Shown: positions 16,831 to 25,540 of the stretch, in pieces
Position numbering within the stretch: position 1 is the stretch's first letter
How the letters are laid out: every line of letters starts with the position of its first letter
The notes under the pieces: model-generated
Told to the model about the DNA's origin: nothing
Database searches by the model: none
The model's input: the letters and a program-made list of their open reading frames with translations, nothing else
Position numbers and translations under genes: made by a program
Assembly (NCBI GenBank): GCA_942491385.1
Contig: CALOAF010000007.1
Coordinates: 62,001 to 126,000, forward strand
DNA length: 64,000 nucleotides
Direction of reading: 5' to 3'
DNA from: UBA6170 sp942491385
GTDB taxonomy: Bacteria > Chloroflexota > Anaerolineae > Anaerolineales > Anaerolineaceae

Positions 16831-18093
16831 AATAGAAACCACTAATAAACTGATGAACATAATTGGTAAGCCGCGTTTATTCCACAACATTGGCGTAATT
16901 GGGTGACGAGTTCTTTCTGAAAGCGATGTCACTATGACATTGGCAGTTGAACCAATGATGGTGCCATTGCCACCTAATCCTGCCCCAAATGCTAATGCCC
17001 ACCATAAATGAGCAACATTGATACCCATGGTTTCCAATTCGAGGATGACTGGGATCAAGGCAATGGTCATTGGGATATTATCAACAATGGCTGAAAGTAA
17101 TGCCACAATCCATAACAGACTTAATCCGAAAACGACAGGATGAAGGTTGCCGATTGAGAGGACAGCCTGGGCAAGGATATGCAGGACGCCAGCATATTCC
17201 AAGCCACCAACGAGAATAAATAACGAGCTGAAGAAAATCAGCACATCCCATTCCACCAAGTTCAACACATCACGGATCTTTGCTGGATTGACCCAAAATA
17301 ATGCCAGAGAAGCTGACCCTATGGCAATGACGGATATTTCCAGATTTAATTGATCTTCCATAAGAAACCCAATCAAAGCAACAGCGACCATTACTAATAC
17401 TTTAAAAACAATCTTGGGTTCTTTTATCGCTTCTTTTGGATTTAATTGAGCGATCACATCAGCATAATCAATATTTTTTGATGTTCGCAAGTCATTTCTG
17501 AATAAATAATTTAAGACGACAATGGAAATTAACCAGGTAATGATCACGATTGGGAGTGAATTTCGCAAAAAATCTGTAAAGACCAGGTCGGCTGCTGAAG
17601 CAATCAAAATATTTGGTGGATCTCCAACCAGGGTTGCCATACCACCAATATTTGACAGGATTGCCTCAGAAATGAGGAAAGGTCTAGTGTTGAATCCCAA
17701 AATTTCGCAGATCAAAATGGTTACTGGTGCTATCAGAACAACCGTGGTGACATTGTCCAGAACCATAGAGAGGAGAGAGGTAACCGCTGTCAGGAAAACT
17801 AATAATCGAACAGGCTTCCCTTTTGAAATTTTTGCAGCCAGCACAGCTAGATATTGGAAAAAACCAGTGGGTTCTAATAAGCCGACCAGAATCATCATAC
17901 CAATCAATAAACCCAATGTATTAAAATCAACGACCTCAATTGCCTGTTCCTGATTATAGAAACCGAAGTAAATCCCCATAATAACCATCAAAGATGCCCC
18001 GACCATGGCAACAATGGTGCGGTTTACCTTTTCTGAAAAAATCAAAATGAGGACGGCAACAAAAATGATAATGGATAGGATAATGGGCGTCAT
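16795..18093 (-). CDS. ArsB/NhaD (ion transporter superfamily) permease
   Basis: A 432-residue membrane protein with about 11-12 helices. It starts as a hydrophobic helix without a cleavable signal and contains the duplicated family motifs: LDNVTTVVLIAPV near residue 112 with GDPPNILIA near 157, and the mirrored VDNIPMTIALIPV near 313 with GNGTIIGSTANVI near 352. This places it in the ArsB/NhaD/CitM superfamily, which exports arsenite or moves Na+/H+ or carboxylates. The substrate is undetermined, and no arsR or arsC is nearby. It lies 28 bp downstream of a CBS-domain protein, a possible regulator. Confidence 0.87.
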   Translation of the reverse strand: MTPIILSIIIFVAVLILIFSEKVNRTIVAMVGASLMVIMGIYFGFYNQEQAIEVVDFNTLGLLIGMMILVGLLEPTGFFQYLAVLAAKISKGKPVRLLVFLTAVTSLLSMVLDNVTTVVLIAPVTILICEILGFNTRPFLISEAILSNIGGMATLVGDPPNILIASAADLVFTDFLRNSLPIVIITWLISIVVLNYLFRNDLRTSKNIDYADVIAQLNPKEAIKEPKIVFKVLVMVAVALIGFLMEDQLNLEISVIAIGSASLALFWVNPAKIRDVLNLVEWDVLIFFSSLFILVGGLEYAGVLHILAQAVLSIGNLHPVVFGLSLLWIVALLSAIVDNIPMTIALIPVILELETMGINVAHLWWALAFGAGLGGNGTIIGSTANVIVTSLSERTRHPITPMLWNKRGLPIMFISLLVVSILYTGFFFLFGF

Positions 18094-18121
18094 AGTTACC
18101 TAAAGCCAATCTGACAGGATA

Positions 18122-18574
18122 TCAAAGATCCCAACTTTCAATAATTGCAGTACCAATATCGACGTGTGAAGCCAAACCAATTAAATGTTTTTCTGAATCC
18201 ACTACCGGAATATCTGTCAGTTCTTCGTTATGTAAGATGGCTGCAGCATGTACCAAGCTCCAATCTTCCTGGACATAGATTGGTTTTTCCATGATTTCCT
18301 TGATATGAATTTTCAATTCATCTGAGGAAGGAACCCTGGTTTCGAATGCACCCAAATTATTGAGAAATGAAAAATTTGCAATAAATTCGATAAAATCGGG
18401 TAGGGCGATTCGTAATAACGAATGCAAAGTCAGGATCCCGATTAATTTCTTATCGTTATCAACGACTGGCAGCGTTCCGATATGGTAATCGTGCATTAAT
18501 TTTGCTGCGCCAGAAACCGTATCATCTACATGGATGAAAAAAACCTTTCTTTTCATGCAATTTCGAACGATCAT
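18122..18574 (-). CDS. Tandem CBS-domain protein
   Basis: A ~150-residue protein consisting of one CBS pair (Bateman module). The first CBS spans residues ~1-60 (VDDTVSGAAKLMHDYHIGTLPVVD), the second ~85-150 (DWSLVHAAAILHNEELTDIPVVD). Such modules bind adenine nucleotides and regulate transporters or enzymes. The ATG at 18574 is preferred over the GTG six bases earlier because TTGAGGTG lies at proper spacing before it. It is immediately upstream of the ArsB/NhaD transporter on the same strand and may gate it; that is inference. Confidence 0.85.
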   Translation of the reverse strand: MIVRNCMKRKVFFIHVDDTVSGAAKLMHDYHIGTLPVVDNDKKLIGILTLHSLLRIALPDFIEFIANFSFLNNLGAFETRVPSSDELKIHIKEIMEKPIYVQEDWSLVHAAAILHNEELTDIPVVDSEKHLIGLASHVDIGTAIIESWDL

Positions 18575-18677
18575 ATGCACCTCAATTGAAGGATAAATGA
18601 ATCAATAGAATAATTATATATCCAAATATGCAGACGAATTGTTACCCAACTACTTTTTTTTAATGCATCAGATCACT

Positions 18678-20813
18678 CTATTTAAGTTGCCAGGCAGGAT
18701 GCATTTCTGATGAATCAGGACTTAACGTTAGGTTGGTCTGATTTTGACCATCGATATCCATGATATAAATTTCCAGGTTGGTATCGCGATTGGATTGGAA
18801 AAGTAGCCAGGTTGAATCGGGTGACCAGGCCGGGTATGAATCGAAGGTGGTGTTGGTCAATCGTTTTACTTCCATACCATAAGATTGGATGCGGGTTAGA
18901 TAGACATCCTGTGTGCGACCCTGAACATTGGTATATGCCATCCATAATGCATCTGGAGACCAGGCGGGATCCCCCACATATTTCAAACGCATGAAGAACA
19001 TATCACGATCCAGGTCAACAAAATCCTGTTGGGGGTCACGCATCCACAAATATCTTAAACTGGCTGAAGGAAGCACATAAACCAAACGATCCATCTTGGG
19101 AGACCATTCTGGAGAGAATTCCTGCTTATCAGTGCTCAATCGTCGCAAATCTGATCCATTCGGTCTCACAATCATTATTTGCAAAATTCCGTCAGAGCGG
19201 TTATCAGTTGTGAAAACAATCCATTCTCCATCGGGCGACCAGGCAGCTTCTGTTTCATTACCTGGAATCGTAACAATATTTGACAAATCTGTTCCATCTG
19301 TATTAATGGTGAATAAATCAATTTTATTTTCAGTATCGCCCGTTTCGGCAGAAAAAATGATTTTTGTTCCATCGGGAGACCAGTTAGGATATGATTTGTC
19401 ACCGGGATTGGTGGTTAATTGTGTTTGATCTCCCGCGACCAAAGTGCCATCTGGTTGTTGATAGATCTTCATCGTCCAAAGTTGAAAAGTCTGGCCATCG
19501 CCAGCATCACTGACATAAGCTACAATCCCATCGCGGCCAATGCTGGGAATTGACTGGGTAGGAGCGATGGTTGGTTCAGGGATATCAGTTGCGGTTGGTT
19601 CAGGAACCTCAGTGGCTGCGAGAGTTTCGGTAGGTAAAGTTTCTGGGAGATTTGTGGTGGTAGGTTCTTCAATTGGTGCTACGATTGGAGCAGATGTTTC
19701 TGTAAAAAGAACAACGTTCACCGTTGCTGGTGGTGTTTCCGTCTCTGCAAAGAAATTATTCCACACAAACCAACCTCCACCAACCAGTACGATAGCCCCC
19801 AGGATTAAAATGACGGGAATCAACCAGATCAACCTGGATTTTTGTTTGGGTTGTGGTTGGGAGGTTGGATAGGAAGGTGGTGCAGAAACCGGGCTGGATG
19901 GAACAGGGGAAGATGCTCCAACGCGGGTGGCTTCTGCGCTTATGACCGGTTGAGGTTTCTGAACTTGTGTTGCCCTTCCAGCAGCGATCATCGTTTCGTC
20001 GCGATCAGGAACGTTGGATTGCCGTAACGCCTGAGTGAATTCCAGAATGGAAGCATACCGGTCCTCAGGTTTTATCGATAACGCTCTCATAATTACTTCT
20101 TCCACGTGCGGAGGGACATCGGGATTAAGTTCATGAATCGGTTTAAGAGTTGCCTGACCGAGAAGACGTTCAACTGCGTCTACAGGTTTTTCATTGGTCA
20201 ATAAATTGTATAAAGTGGCAGCCAATCCAAATTGATCGGAGTAATGACCAGTCCGTCCAGAACCGTATTGTTCAGGAGGGGAATATCCGGGAGTGAGACC
20301 TTTCGCCCCGGTCGAAGTTTCCTGTGTGATATCTGAGGATTTTGCGATCCCAAAATCTACCAGAATTACCTCACCACGAGGTGTAATTTTGATATTTCCC
20401 GGTTTAATATCGCGGTGAATAACCGGAGGCTCCTGTGTGTGAAGATAATTTAGCGCTTTTCCGAGTTCTTTCGCCCAATAAATTACCTTGTCGACATCCT
20501 GTTTTCCATCCCGTTTGACAATAGTACCTAAATCATCGCCAGGAATGAAATCCATCACCAGGTACTGGCTATCCTCAATCACAAAATAATCGATCACCCG
20601 GGGAAGATTGGGGTGCCGCAACCCGGCTAATAAACGCGCTTCCTGTAAGAATTGTTCTCGTCCTTCCTCACGTGGGTTCTGATTGATTTTAACTGCCACT
20701 TTTGTTTGCAAAACAGTATCCAAAGCCAAATAAACAGCTCCCATACCACCCTTACCAAGTTGTTTTTCAATTCGGTAGCGATCACGTAAGAAGGTATTGT
20801 ATTCAAGTTCCAT
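18678..20813 (-). CDS. Transmembrane Ser/Thr protein kinase with extracellular WSPD beta-propeller
   Basis: A 711-residue eukaryotic-like kinase. The kinase domain covers ~11-270: Gly loop LGKGGMGAVY, Lys in VAVKI, catalytic loop HRDIKPGN, DFG in LVDFGIAK and the activation-segment end GYSPPEQYG. A Pro/Ser/Thr linker leads to a membrane helix near residues 330-350 (LIWLIPVILILGAIVLVGGG). After another Pro/Thr linker, the outer domain has at least five TolB/PD40-type blades with the motif WSPDG near residues 485, 530, 578, 620 and 665. AAGGAG 11 bases before the ATG supports the start. The propeller is a plausible sensor of cell-wall or extracellular ligands. No adjacent substrate gene is evident. 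Confidence 0.93.
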   Translation of the reverse strand: MELEYNTFLRDRYRIEKQLGKGGMGAVYLALDTVLQTKVAVKINQNPREEGREQFLQEARLLAGLRHPNLPRVIDYFVIEDSQYLVMDFIPGDDLGTIVKRDGKQDVDKVIYWAKELGKALNYLHTQEPPVIHRDIKPGNIKITPRGEVILVDFGIAKSSDITQETSTGAKGLTPGYSPPEQYGSGRTGHYSDQFGLAATLYNLLTNEKPVDAVERLLGQATLKPIHELNPDVPPHVEEVIMRALSIKPEDRYASILEFTQALRQSNVPDRDETMIAAGRATQVQKPQPVISAEATRVGASSPVPSSPVSAPPSYPTSQPQPKQKSRLIWLIPVILILGAIVLVGGGWFVWNNFFAETETPPATVNVVLFTETSAPIVAPIEEPTTTNLPETLPTETLAATEVPEPTATDIPEPTIAPTQSIPSIGRDGIVAYVSDAGDGQTFQLWTMKIYQQPDGTLVAGDQTQLTTNPGDKSYPNWSPDGTKIIFSAETGDTENKIDLFTINTDGTDLSNIVTIPGNETEAAWSPDGEWIVFTTDNRSDGILQIMIVRPNGSDLRRLSTDKQEFSPEWSPKMDRLVYVLPSASLRYLWMRDPQQDFVDLDRDMFFMRLKYVGDPAWSPDALWMAYTNVQGRTQDVYLTRIQSYGMEVKRLTNTTFDSYPAWSPDSTWLLFQSNRDTNLEIYIMDIDGQNQTNLTLSPDSSEMHPAWQLK

Positions 20814-21074
20814 AATAAAAATAACTCCTTCAGGACGAAAAAAAGATATGCTAAGTGTATGTTAAATAGGGCTAATTTGCAAATATTGCAGAGAGGTTGG
20901 TTTTAGGAAAAGGTTGGAAACTTAACTAATGAAGGTACATAACTTAATTTATCATAGTACTGCAACATCTCAATATTGAGAAAACTAAACAGCAATGAAT
21001 CAATTGATGAAGTAATTTATATGCAGAATTAAAGAATCTTAAAAAATTCCTCGTAAACCAGCACATTGATAACG
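20814..21074. other. Non-coding spacer between the kinase gene and the tRNA
   Basis: AT-rich spacer upstream of the divergent kinase gene. The kinase ribosome site is at its left end and presumably its promoter lies within. No conserved RNA motif or repeat was recognised. Confidence 0.5.
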
Positions 21075-21103
21075 TTGACATCAGGTATTCTTTATAGTAA
21101 ACT
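21075..21103 (+). promoter_or_regulatory. Probable tRNA-Lys promoter
   Basis: A TTGACA box (21075-21080) is followed after 17 bp by TAAACT (21098-21103), which matches TATAAT at four of six positions. Initiation would fall a few bases before the tRNA. Confidence 0.5.
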
Positions 21104-21115
21104 TTCAGTCGTTAT

Positions 21116-21187
21116 GGGCGCGTAGCTCAATGGTAGAGCAGTGGCCTTTTAAGCCATTGGTTCAGGGTTCGAGCCCCTGCGCGCTCA
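21116..21187 (+). tRNA. tRNA-Lys (anticodon UUU)
   Basis: A complete cloverleaf can be folded. The acceptor arms are GGGCGCG (21116-21122) and CGCGCTC (21180-21186) with one G-T pair. The D stem is GCTC/GAGC, the anticodon stem GTGGC/GCCAT with loop CTTTTAA (anticodon TTT), and the T arm CAGGG-TTCGAGC-CCCTG. The discriminator is A, and the 3' CCA is not encoded. The gene stands alone, and decayed copies of parts of it follow within 300 bp. Confidence 0.95.
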
Positions 21188-21235
21188 CTTTTTATTTAAT
21201 TAGAGAATTGGTTCGGGTACCCGAGGGGATTTCAA

Positions 21236-21256
21236 TTCGAGCCCCTGTGCTCTCAC
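21236..21256 (+). repeat. Partial duplicate of the tRNA-Lys 3' end
   Basis: This 21-base stretch matches the T-arm and acceptor end of the tRNA (21168-21188) at 19 of 21 positions. The rest of a tRNA is not preserved around it. It looks like a decayed tandem tRNA copy or an old attachment-site duplication. Confidence 0.6.
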
Positions 21257-21363
21257 AAAATTTCTTGAGAAATCAGAAATTTATTTTTATATCCAGGGAT
21301 ACAATAATTTCTCGAATTTTTTAGGTTTTTTTATTAACAGGAAAATAAACGGTTTAACCATAT

Positions 21364-21398
21364 GGTCAGGGTTCGACCACAGGATAATCAATGGTAGA
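21364..21398 (+). repeat. Further tRNA-like fragments
   Basis: GGTCAGGGTTCGA (21364-21376) resembles the T-arm region of the tRNA, and TCAATGGTAGA (21388-21398) is identical to its D-loop region (21127-21137). Neither can fold into a functional tRNA. They suggest more than one decayed tRNA copy between the tRNA and the sugar-sensor gene. Confidence 0.4.
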
Positions 21399-21483
21399 TT
21401 AATCTTTAGTCTAGAGCGGTATGTGATATACGACTGGGAACCTTGAAAGATAAATATCCTCCAATTTGGTATACAATATTAAA

Positions 21484-23331
21484 ATGGGTATTAATTACCA
21501 AAACAGTAGACCAACGCTTGGTGTATTAGCTGGATGGCAATTTTACCGGACAGCCACAAACCTCAGCTATCTGGATCCAGTGTTTCGCGGAATCAGTCGC
21601 GCTGCTCACGATTTTGGTTGTAATTTACTGTTAGGTTGTGGTCTCGGACCTTCAGCTAGTCTTTCTGATCCTCTTCGACCAGCCTGGCCTATGATATCCT
21701 CAGAAAATGATTACGTGCCAATTGGACCTGAAAATACGGATGGACTCATTATCGCCAACCCACTTCACTCCAATGCAAGATCAGAATATGTAAAGAAGTT
21801 GATGGCTGCTGGACATCCAGTATTGTTTATTGGTTCTGGTGAAAAGGGTCCAGCGATCGTTGCGCATAATACCCGCGGTATTTTGGATGCTTTGCAACAC
21901 CTGCAATTTCATGGCCATAAACGTGTGGCTTTCATTGCAGGCACTGTAGAAGATATGGAAGGGGATAGTGGGGAACGTTTGAGGGCTTACCAATTAGGTT
22001 GTGAACAATTTGGTTTTGTTCAAGACCCAAGTTTGATCGTCTATGGCAGGCATGTTTATCCAGGCGGTTTTCATGCAATGCAGGAGTTGCTGAATAGTGG
22101 GGTTGATTTTACAGCTGTACTGGCAAGTAATGATGAGTCTGCATTAGGTGCCATAAAAGCTCTTGAAGAGGCTGGCAGAAAAATCCCACAGGATGTGGCT
22201 ATTATAGGTTTTGATAATAGACTTGAGGGAACTGTAAATGAACCTGGGCTCAGTAGTATACATGTTCCCTTATTCTCGCTCGGTTATCGTGCTGTTGAAT
22301 TGATGCTTGAGCATCTTGATGGCAGTACTGCATTAAATGAACGCGAGTATGTAGGAACTCGTCTCGTTATCCGGGAATCATGTGGATGTAACCATTCAAT
22401 GGATATCGAAAATGATCCTGCATTTAATATGGAAATACAATTTCCTGATAGTGATGAACAGATTTCGTATCTTGGTGGGTTAATTTCGGCAGCGGTTATG
22501 AACCAGGCACAAAATCTTACCGAAGAAAAATGCTATTCATTATCCCAGAACCTGGTAAATGCTTTTCTGAGAGGAAGTCAATCCGGTAATAGTCAAACTT
22601 TTAGCCAAATACTTGATGAGACGCTCCGAATAACGACAAGCAGTAATGATGATCCTCACATCTGGCAAGCTGCACTGTCTTTACTGGAAAAATGGAGCAC
22701 GGAATCATACGGAAAGATCCTTTCATTCGGTTCCATCAGCAAGAATATGATTAGTGAGGGTCGCTTAAAGATCAGTCTCCTGGTTCAGCGATACCATAGC
22801 CAGTATGTGATCGATGAACGTTGGAAGTCCAGCCAGATAAGTTTGTTGACAGCAAGGTTGTTAAATGCTCTCGATGAGCAGCAGATTTTTGATATTCTGG
22901 CAAAATACTTGCCATCCATGGATATCAATACAGCAATACTAGCTTTAATAGAATCTAAACAAGGGGATCTGGTTCAAAACTGGACTATTCAGAATTTATT
23001 AGCTCGTGATCAAAATCCAAACGAAACTGATATTCTGGAGTTTCCTCCACCCCAGTTGTTTATGCCTGATACCCCGTATCAATTAACTTTAATCCCCGTT
23101 GTAGATCCTTCCAGACAGCTAGGATTCATTGCATTTGATTCTGAGCACTTTGATTTGTATGGAGCAATAGTTCAGCAGTTAGGTGGCGCACTCAATAAAG
23201 CCCGGTTATATCGGCAGGCAACTGAAGGGCGTCGTTTAGCTGAAGAAGCAAATCGCATGAAAAGTAATTTTCTATCCACGATAAGTCATGAATTACGAAC
23301 CCCTTTAAATTTAATTGTGGGTTTAAGTTGA
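21484..23331 (+). CDS. Interrupted sugar-sensor hybrid kinase, N-terminal part (LacI-like sensor, GAF, H-box)
   Basis: The first 615 residues of what should be a ~1195-residue sensor-regulator. The ATG at 21484 is preferred over TTG 21466. No signal peptide or membrane helix is seen, so the protein is cytosolic. Residues ~10-305 match the LacI/GalR periplasmic-binding-like sugar domain (TLGVLAGW, HKRVAFIAG, LASNDESALGAIKALEEAG, IIGFDNRLEG). A middle helical region and a GAF-like domain (~450-580) lead to the H-box ISHELRTPLN with the phosphorylatable His. An in-frame TGA at 23329-23331 ends translation right after the H-box, and the downstream sequence continues in the same frame. Whether this is a real nonsense mutation or a base error cannot be decided here. 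Confidence 0.85.
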   Translation: MGINYQNSRPTLGVLAGWQFYRTATNLSYLDPVFRGISRAAHDFGCNLLLGCGLGPSASLSDPLRPAWPMISSENDYVPIGPENTDGLIIANPLHSNARSEYVKKLMAAGHPVLFIGSGEKGPAIVAHNTRGILDALQHLQFHGHKRVAFIAGTVEDMEGDSGERLRAYQLGCEQFGFVQDPSLIVYGRHVYPGGFHAMQELLNSGVDFTAVLASNDESALGAIKALEEAGRKIPQDVAIIGFDNRLEGTVNEPGLSSIHVPLFSLGYRAVELMLEHLDGSTALNEREYVGTRLVIRESCGCNHSMDIENDPAFNMEIQFPDSDEQISYLGGLISAAVMNQAQNLTEEKCYSLSQNLVNAFLRGSQSGNSQTFSQILDETLRITTSSNDDPHIWQAALSLLEKWSTESYGKILSFGSISKNMISEGRLKISLLVQRYHSQYVIDERWKSSQISLLTARLLNALDEQQIFDILAKYLPSMDINTAILALIESKQGDLVQNWTIQNLLARDQNPNETDILEFPPPQLFMPDTPYQLTLIPVVDPSRQLGFIAFDSEHFDLYGAIVQQLGGALNKARLYRQATEGRRLAEEANRMKSNFLSTISHELRTPLNLIVGLS

Positions 23332-25074
23332 ATCTTGATGGATGAAAGTGATGAAGAAAAATCACTTTTACCAGAGTCAGTTCAAAAAGACATTAGCCGC
23401 ATCAATGCCTATGCTCAACATCTGGGCTGTTTGATCGGTGATGTTATTGATCTGGCCACGAATGAAGCCGGACAATTGCGATTGAATATGGAATTGATTA
23501 ATTTAGGAGAGATGCTTACATTGCTCGCTGATAGTGGTTCTCAATTAACAGCGGACAAAGGCTTGCTTTGGAAAACTGATATACCTCAAAATGGCCCCTT
23601 TGTTTGGGGAGATCGAACACGTCTACGACAAGTTGTTTTAAACCTTTTGAACAATGCTGTGAAGTTCACAACTTTTGGCTCAGTGAGTTTATTGGTTGCA
23701 AGCGGTGATGATAGTGTGACAATTTGTGTCTGTGATACTGGTCTGGGAATACCACCTGAAGAGCAGTCTGTAATTTTTAACGAATTTCGTAGATCAGAGC
23801 GAAGTATTGCACGAGGATACCCAGGTTTAGGATTGGGACTCTCCATTAGCAAGATGCTCGTAGAAATTCACAATGGAAAATTAGAATTAGAATCAACAGG
23901 CATTGAAGGGGAAGGATCCTGTTTTTATTTTACATTGCCCACTGTGGGGCAACCTCCAGAGGAAGAGTTAGTTAATTTCAATTTATCACAAATTAAACCA
24001 AATGTATTGATGTTAGCAACACGAGATAATCGAAGCAAACAGCTTTGTAAACTCTTAGAAAACCGTGGAATCGAAGTGAACGTTGTTCTCATGGATGAAC
24101 CATCCAAATGGATGTCAATGTTAACAAAATCTGTGCCGGATGCGATTATTCTGGATGTAAGTATTCAGTCCGATTCAGCCTGGAATGTCTTGAGAGAAAT
24201 TAAGAACAGCCATTTAGCCAGGGGAATTCCTATCATGTTCTATTCCTCTTCAGATGAAGGTGATGGGTTACTGAATCTTGATTATCTCACCAAACCAATA
24301 GAGCTGTCTGATTTGACCCGTGCATTTGATCATGTTCGCCTTATGTTTGAATCTGATCAGACTGTAAGGACAATTCTTGTGGTGGATGACGACCCCAATA
24401 CTTTGGAGGTTCATTCTCGAATTGTTAATTCACAATCATCTTCATACCGCGTTTTACAAGCTCCAGATGGATTCAAGGCTTTAAATATACTTAAGCATGA
24501 AAAAATTGATGTGGTAATGTTAGATTTGCAAATGCCTGTATTGGATGGTTTTGGTGTATTGGAGGCAATGCATGCTGACAAAAAGCTACGTGACATCCCT
24601 GTAATTGTTGTTACTGGAAAAATTTTAACTGAAGAAGATATGGCTCGCTTAAATCAAGGGGTAGCAACCGTTTTAAATAAAGGTATGTTTAGCAGGGAGG
24701 AAACTGCATTTCACATCAGCAATGCACTGGAACAAAAACGAAAATTAAACCAGGAAGCTCAAAGAATGGTTAGACAAGCCATGTCATATATTCATGAACA
24801 CTATTCTGAACAAATATCCAGGCAAGATTTAGCGCAATTTGTCAATATATCCGAAGATTATTTGACATTTTGTTTCAGACAAGAACTTGGAATTTCACCC
24901 ATAAAATATTTACAACGCTTCAGAATCAATCAAGCAAAGCTATTACTTAAAGCAAGTCCAAAAAGCATCACAGAAATTGCTTTTGAAGTTGGTTTTTTGG
25001 ATAGTGGTTACTTCAGTCGAATATTTCATCGAGAGACAGGAGTTTCCCCAGGTGATTTCCGGTCATTAAACTGA
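23332..25074 (+). CDS. Interrupted sugar-sensor hybrid kinase, C-terminal part (HATPase, two receivers, AraC HTH)
   Basis: The same-frame continuation after the TGA at 23329. The only nearby start codons (TTG 23335, ATG 23338) lack a ribosome site, so independent translation is doubtful. Order: second half of HisKA, then HATPase (N-box LNLLNNAVKF, G1 DTGLGIP, G2 GLGLGLSIS). Next is a first receiver-like domain (IILDVSIQ) with few conserved acidic residues, and a second canonical receiver (VVDDDPN, VVMLDLQMP). Last is an AraC-type double helix-turn-helix (ISRQDLAQFVNIS and SITEIAFEVGFLDSGYFSRIFH). As an intact chain it would join sensing, phosphotransfer and DNA binding, like Bacteroidota HTCS regulators but with a cytosolic LacI-type sensor. 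Its position suggests it controls the glucan genes downstream. Confidence 0.82.
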   Translation: MLMDESDEEKSLLPESVQKDISRINAYAQHLGCLIGDVIDLATNEAGQLRLNMELINLGEMLTLLADSGSQLTADKGLLWKTDIPQNGPFVWGDRTRLRQVVLNLLNNAVKFTTFGSVSLLVASGDDSVTICVCDTGLGIPPEEQSVIFNEFRRSERSIARGYPGLGLGLSISKMLVEIHNGKLELESTGIEGEGSCFYFTLPTVGQPPEEELVNFNLSQIKPNVLMLATRDNRSKQLCKLLENRGIEVNVVLMDEPSKWMSMLTKSVPDAIILDVSIQSDSAWNVLREIKNSHLARGIPIMFYSSSDEGDGLLNLDYLTKPIELSDLTRAFDHVRLMFESDQTVRTILVVDDDPNTLEVHSRIVNSQSSSYRVLQAPDGFKALNILKHEKIDVVMLDLQMPVLDGFGVLEAMHADKKLRDIPVIVVTGKILTEEDMARLNQGVATVLNKGMFSREETAFHISNALEQKRKLNQEAQRMVRQAMSYIHEHYSEQISRQDLAQFVNISEDYLTFCFRQELGISPIKYLQRFRINQAKLLLKASPKSITEIAFEVGFLDSGYFSRIFHRETGVSPGDFRSLN

Positions 25075-25166
25075 TTCTTTATTTCTTTTTGTTTTAGAAA
25101 GCTTAAAATATGGGAGCACAAAATTCCAAGTTCTATGAATCGTTCATACGAGCCTCTTTTTTGTCC

Positions 25167-25195
25167 TTGTAAAACAACTCTTATGTCTATACAAT
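25167..25195 (+). promoter_or_regulatory. Candidate promoter of the glucan transport operon
   Basis: TTGTAA (25167-25172) and TACAAT (25190-25195) are separated by exactly 17 bp, 47 bp upstream of the truncated LacI gene and ~345 bp upstream of the binding-protein gene. No clear operator palindrome was seen around it. Confidence 0.5.
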
Positions 25196-25241
25196 GTAAA
25201 TGAAAGCGGTCTCATGTTGGGAAAAAGGGAACTGGGCAATT

Positions 25242-25436
25242 ATGACGATAACTTTACGAGAAATAGCAAAGCTAGCAAATGTCTCATTGGCAACAGCTTC
25301 CCGTGTGATTAATGATCGCCCTGGAGTACGCTCTGAGATCCGTGCACGAGTTTGGCAGGTGATCCGTGAAAATGGATATCAACCCAATCAGGCAGCTCGC
25401 GCTTTAGCAGCGTCCCGATCACGAAAAGAACAATGA
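25242..25436 (+). CDS. Truncated LacI-family regulator (DNA-binding domain only)
   Basis: A 64-residue product starting at ATG 25242; the longer GTG/ATG-initiated frame from 25200 adds residues not found in LacI proteins. It contains the complete LacI helix-turn-helix and hinge start: LREIAKLANVSLATASRVIND, EIRARVWQVIRENGYQPNQAARALA. It then stops at 25434-25436, just where a normal LacI protein continues into its sugar-binding domain. About 27 bp later another frame reads KIGLINPSKFV then stop (25463-25498), resembling the usual first strand of that domain. It is thus probably a remnant. A functional HTH-only repressor is possible but would lack the effector and dimerisation core. Confidence 0.7.
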   Translation: MTITLREIAKLANVSLATASRVINDRPGVRSEIRARVWQVIRENGYQPNQAARALAASRSRKEQ

Positions 25437-25540
25437 TAATCAGGAGGTGAGGTTCTAAAAATAAAATTGGTCTGATCAACCCCAGCAAATTCGTCTAAAA
25501 ATTAATAAAATCTATTATCTCACGAAGGAGAAAATCGTCC

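Noticed and set aside
17522..17953. 143-codon plus-strand frame
   Set aside because: Shadow of the ArsB/NhaD-type transporter gene; composition and lack of a start signal do not support a gene.
23329..23331. Selenocysteine or other recoding of the TGA in the hybrid kinase
   Set aside because: The position is in the HisKA region where no Cys/Sec is expected, no stem-loop resembling a bacterial SECIS was noticed right after it, and other genes here end normally in TGA.
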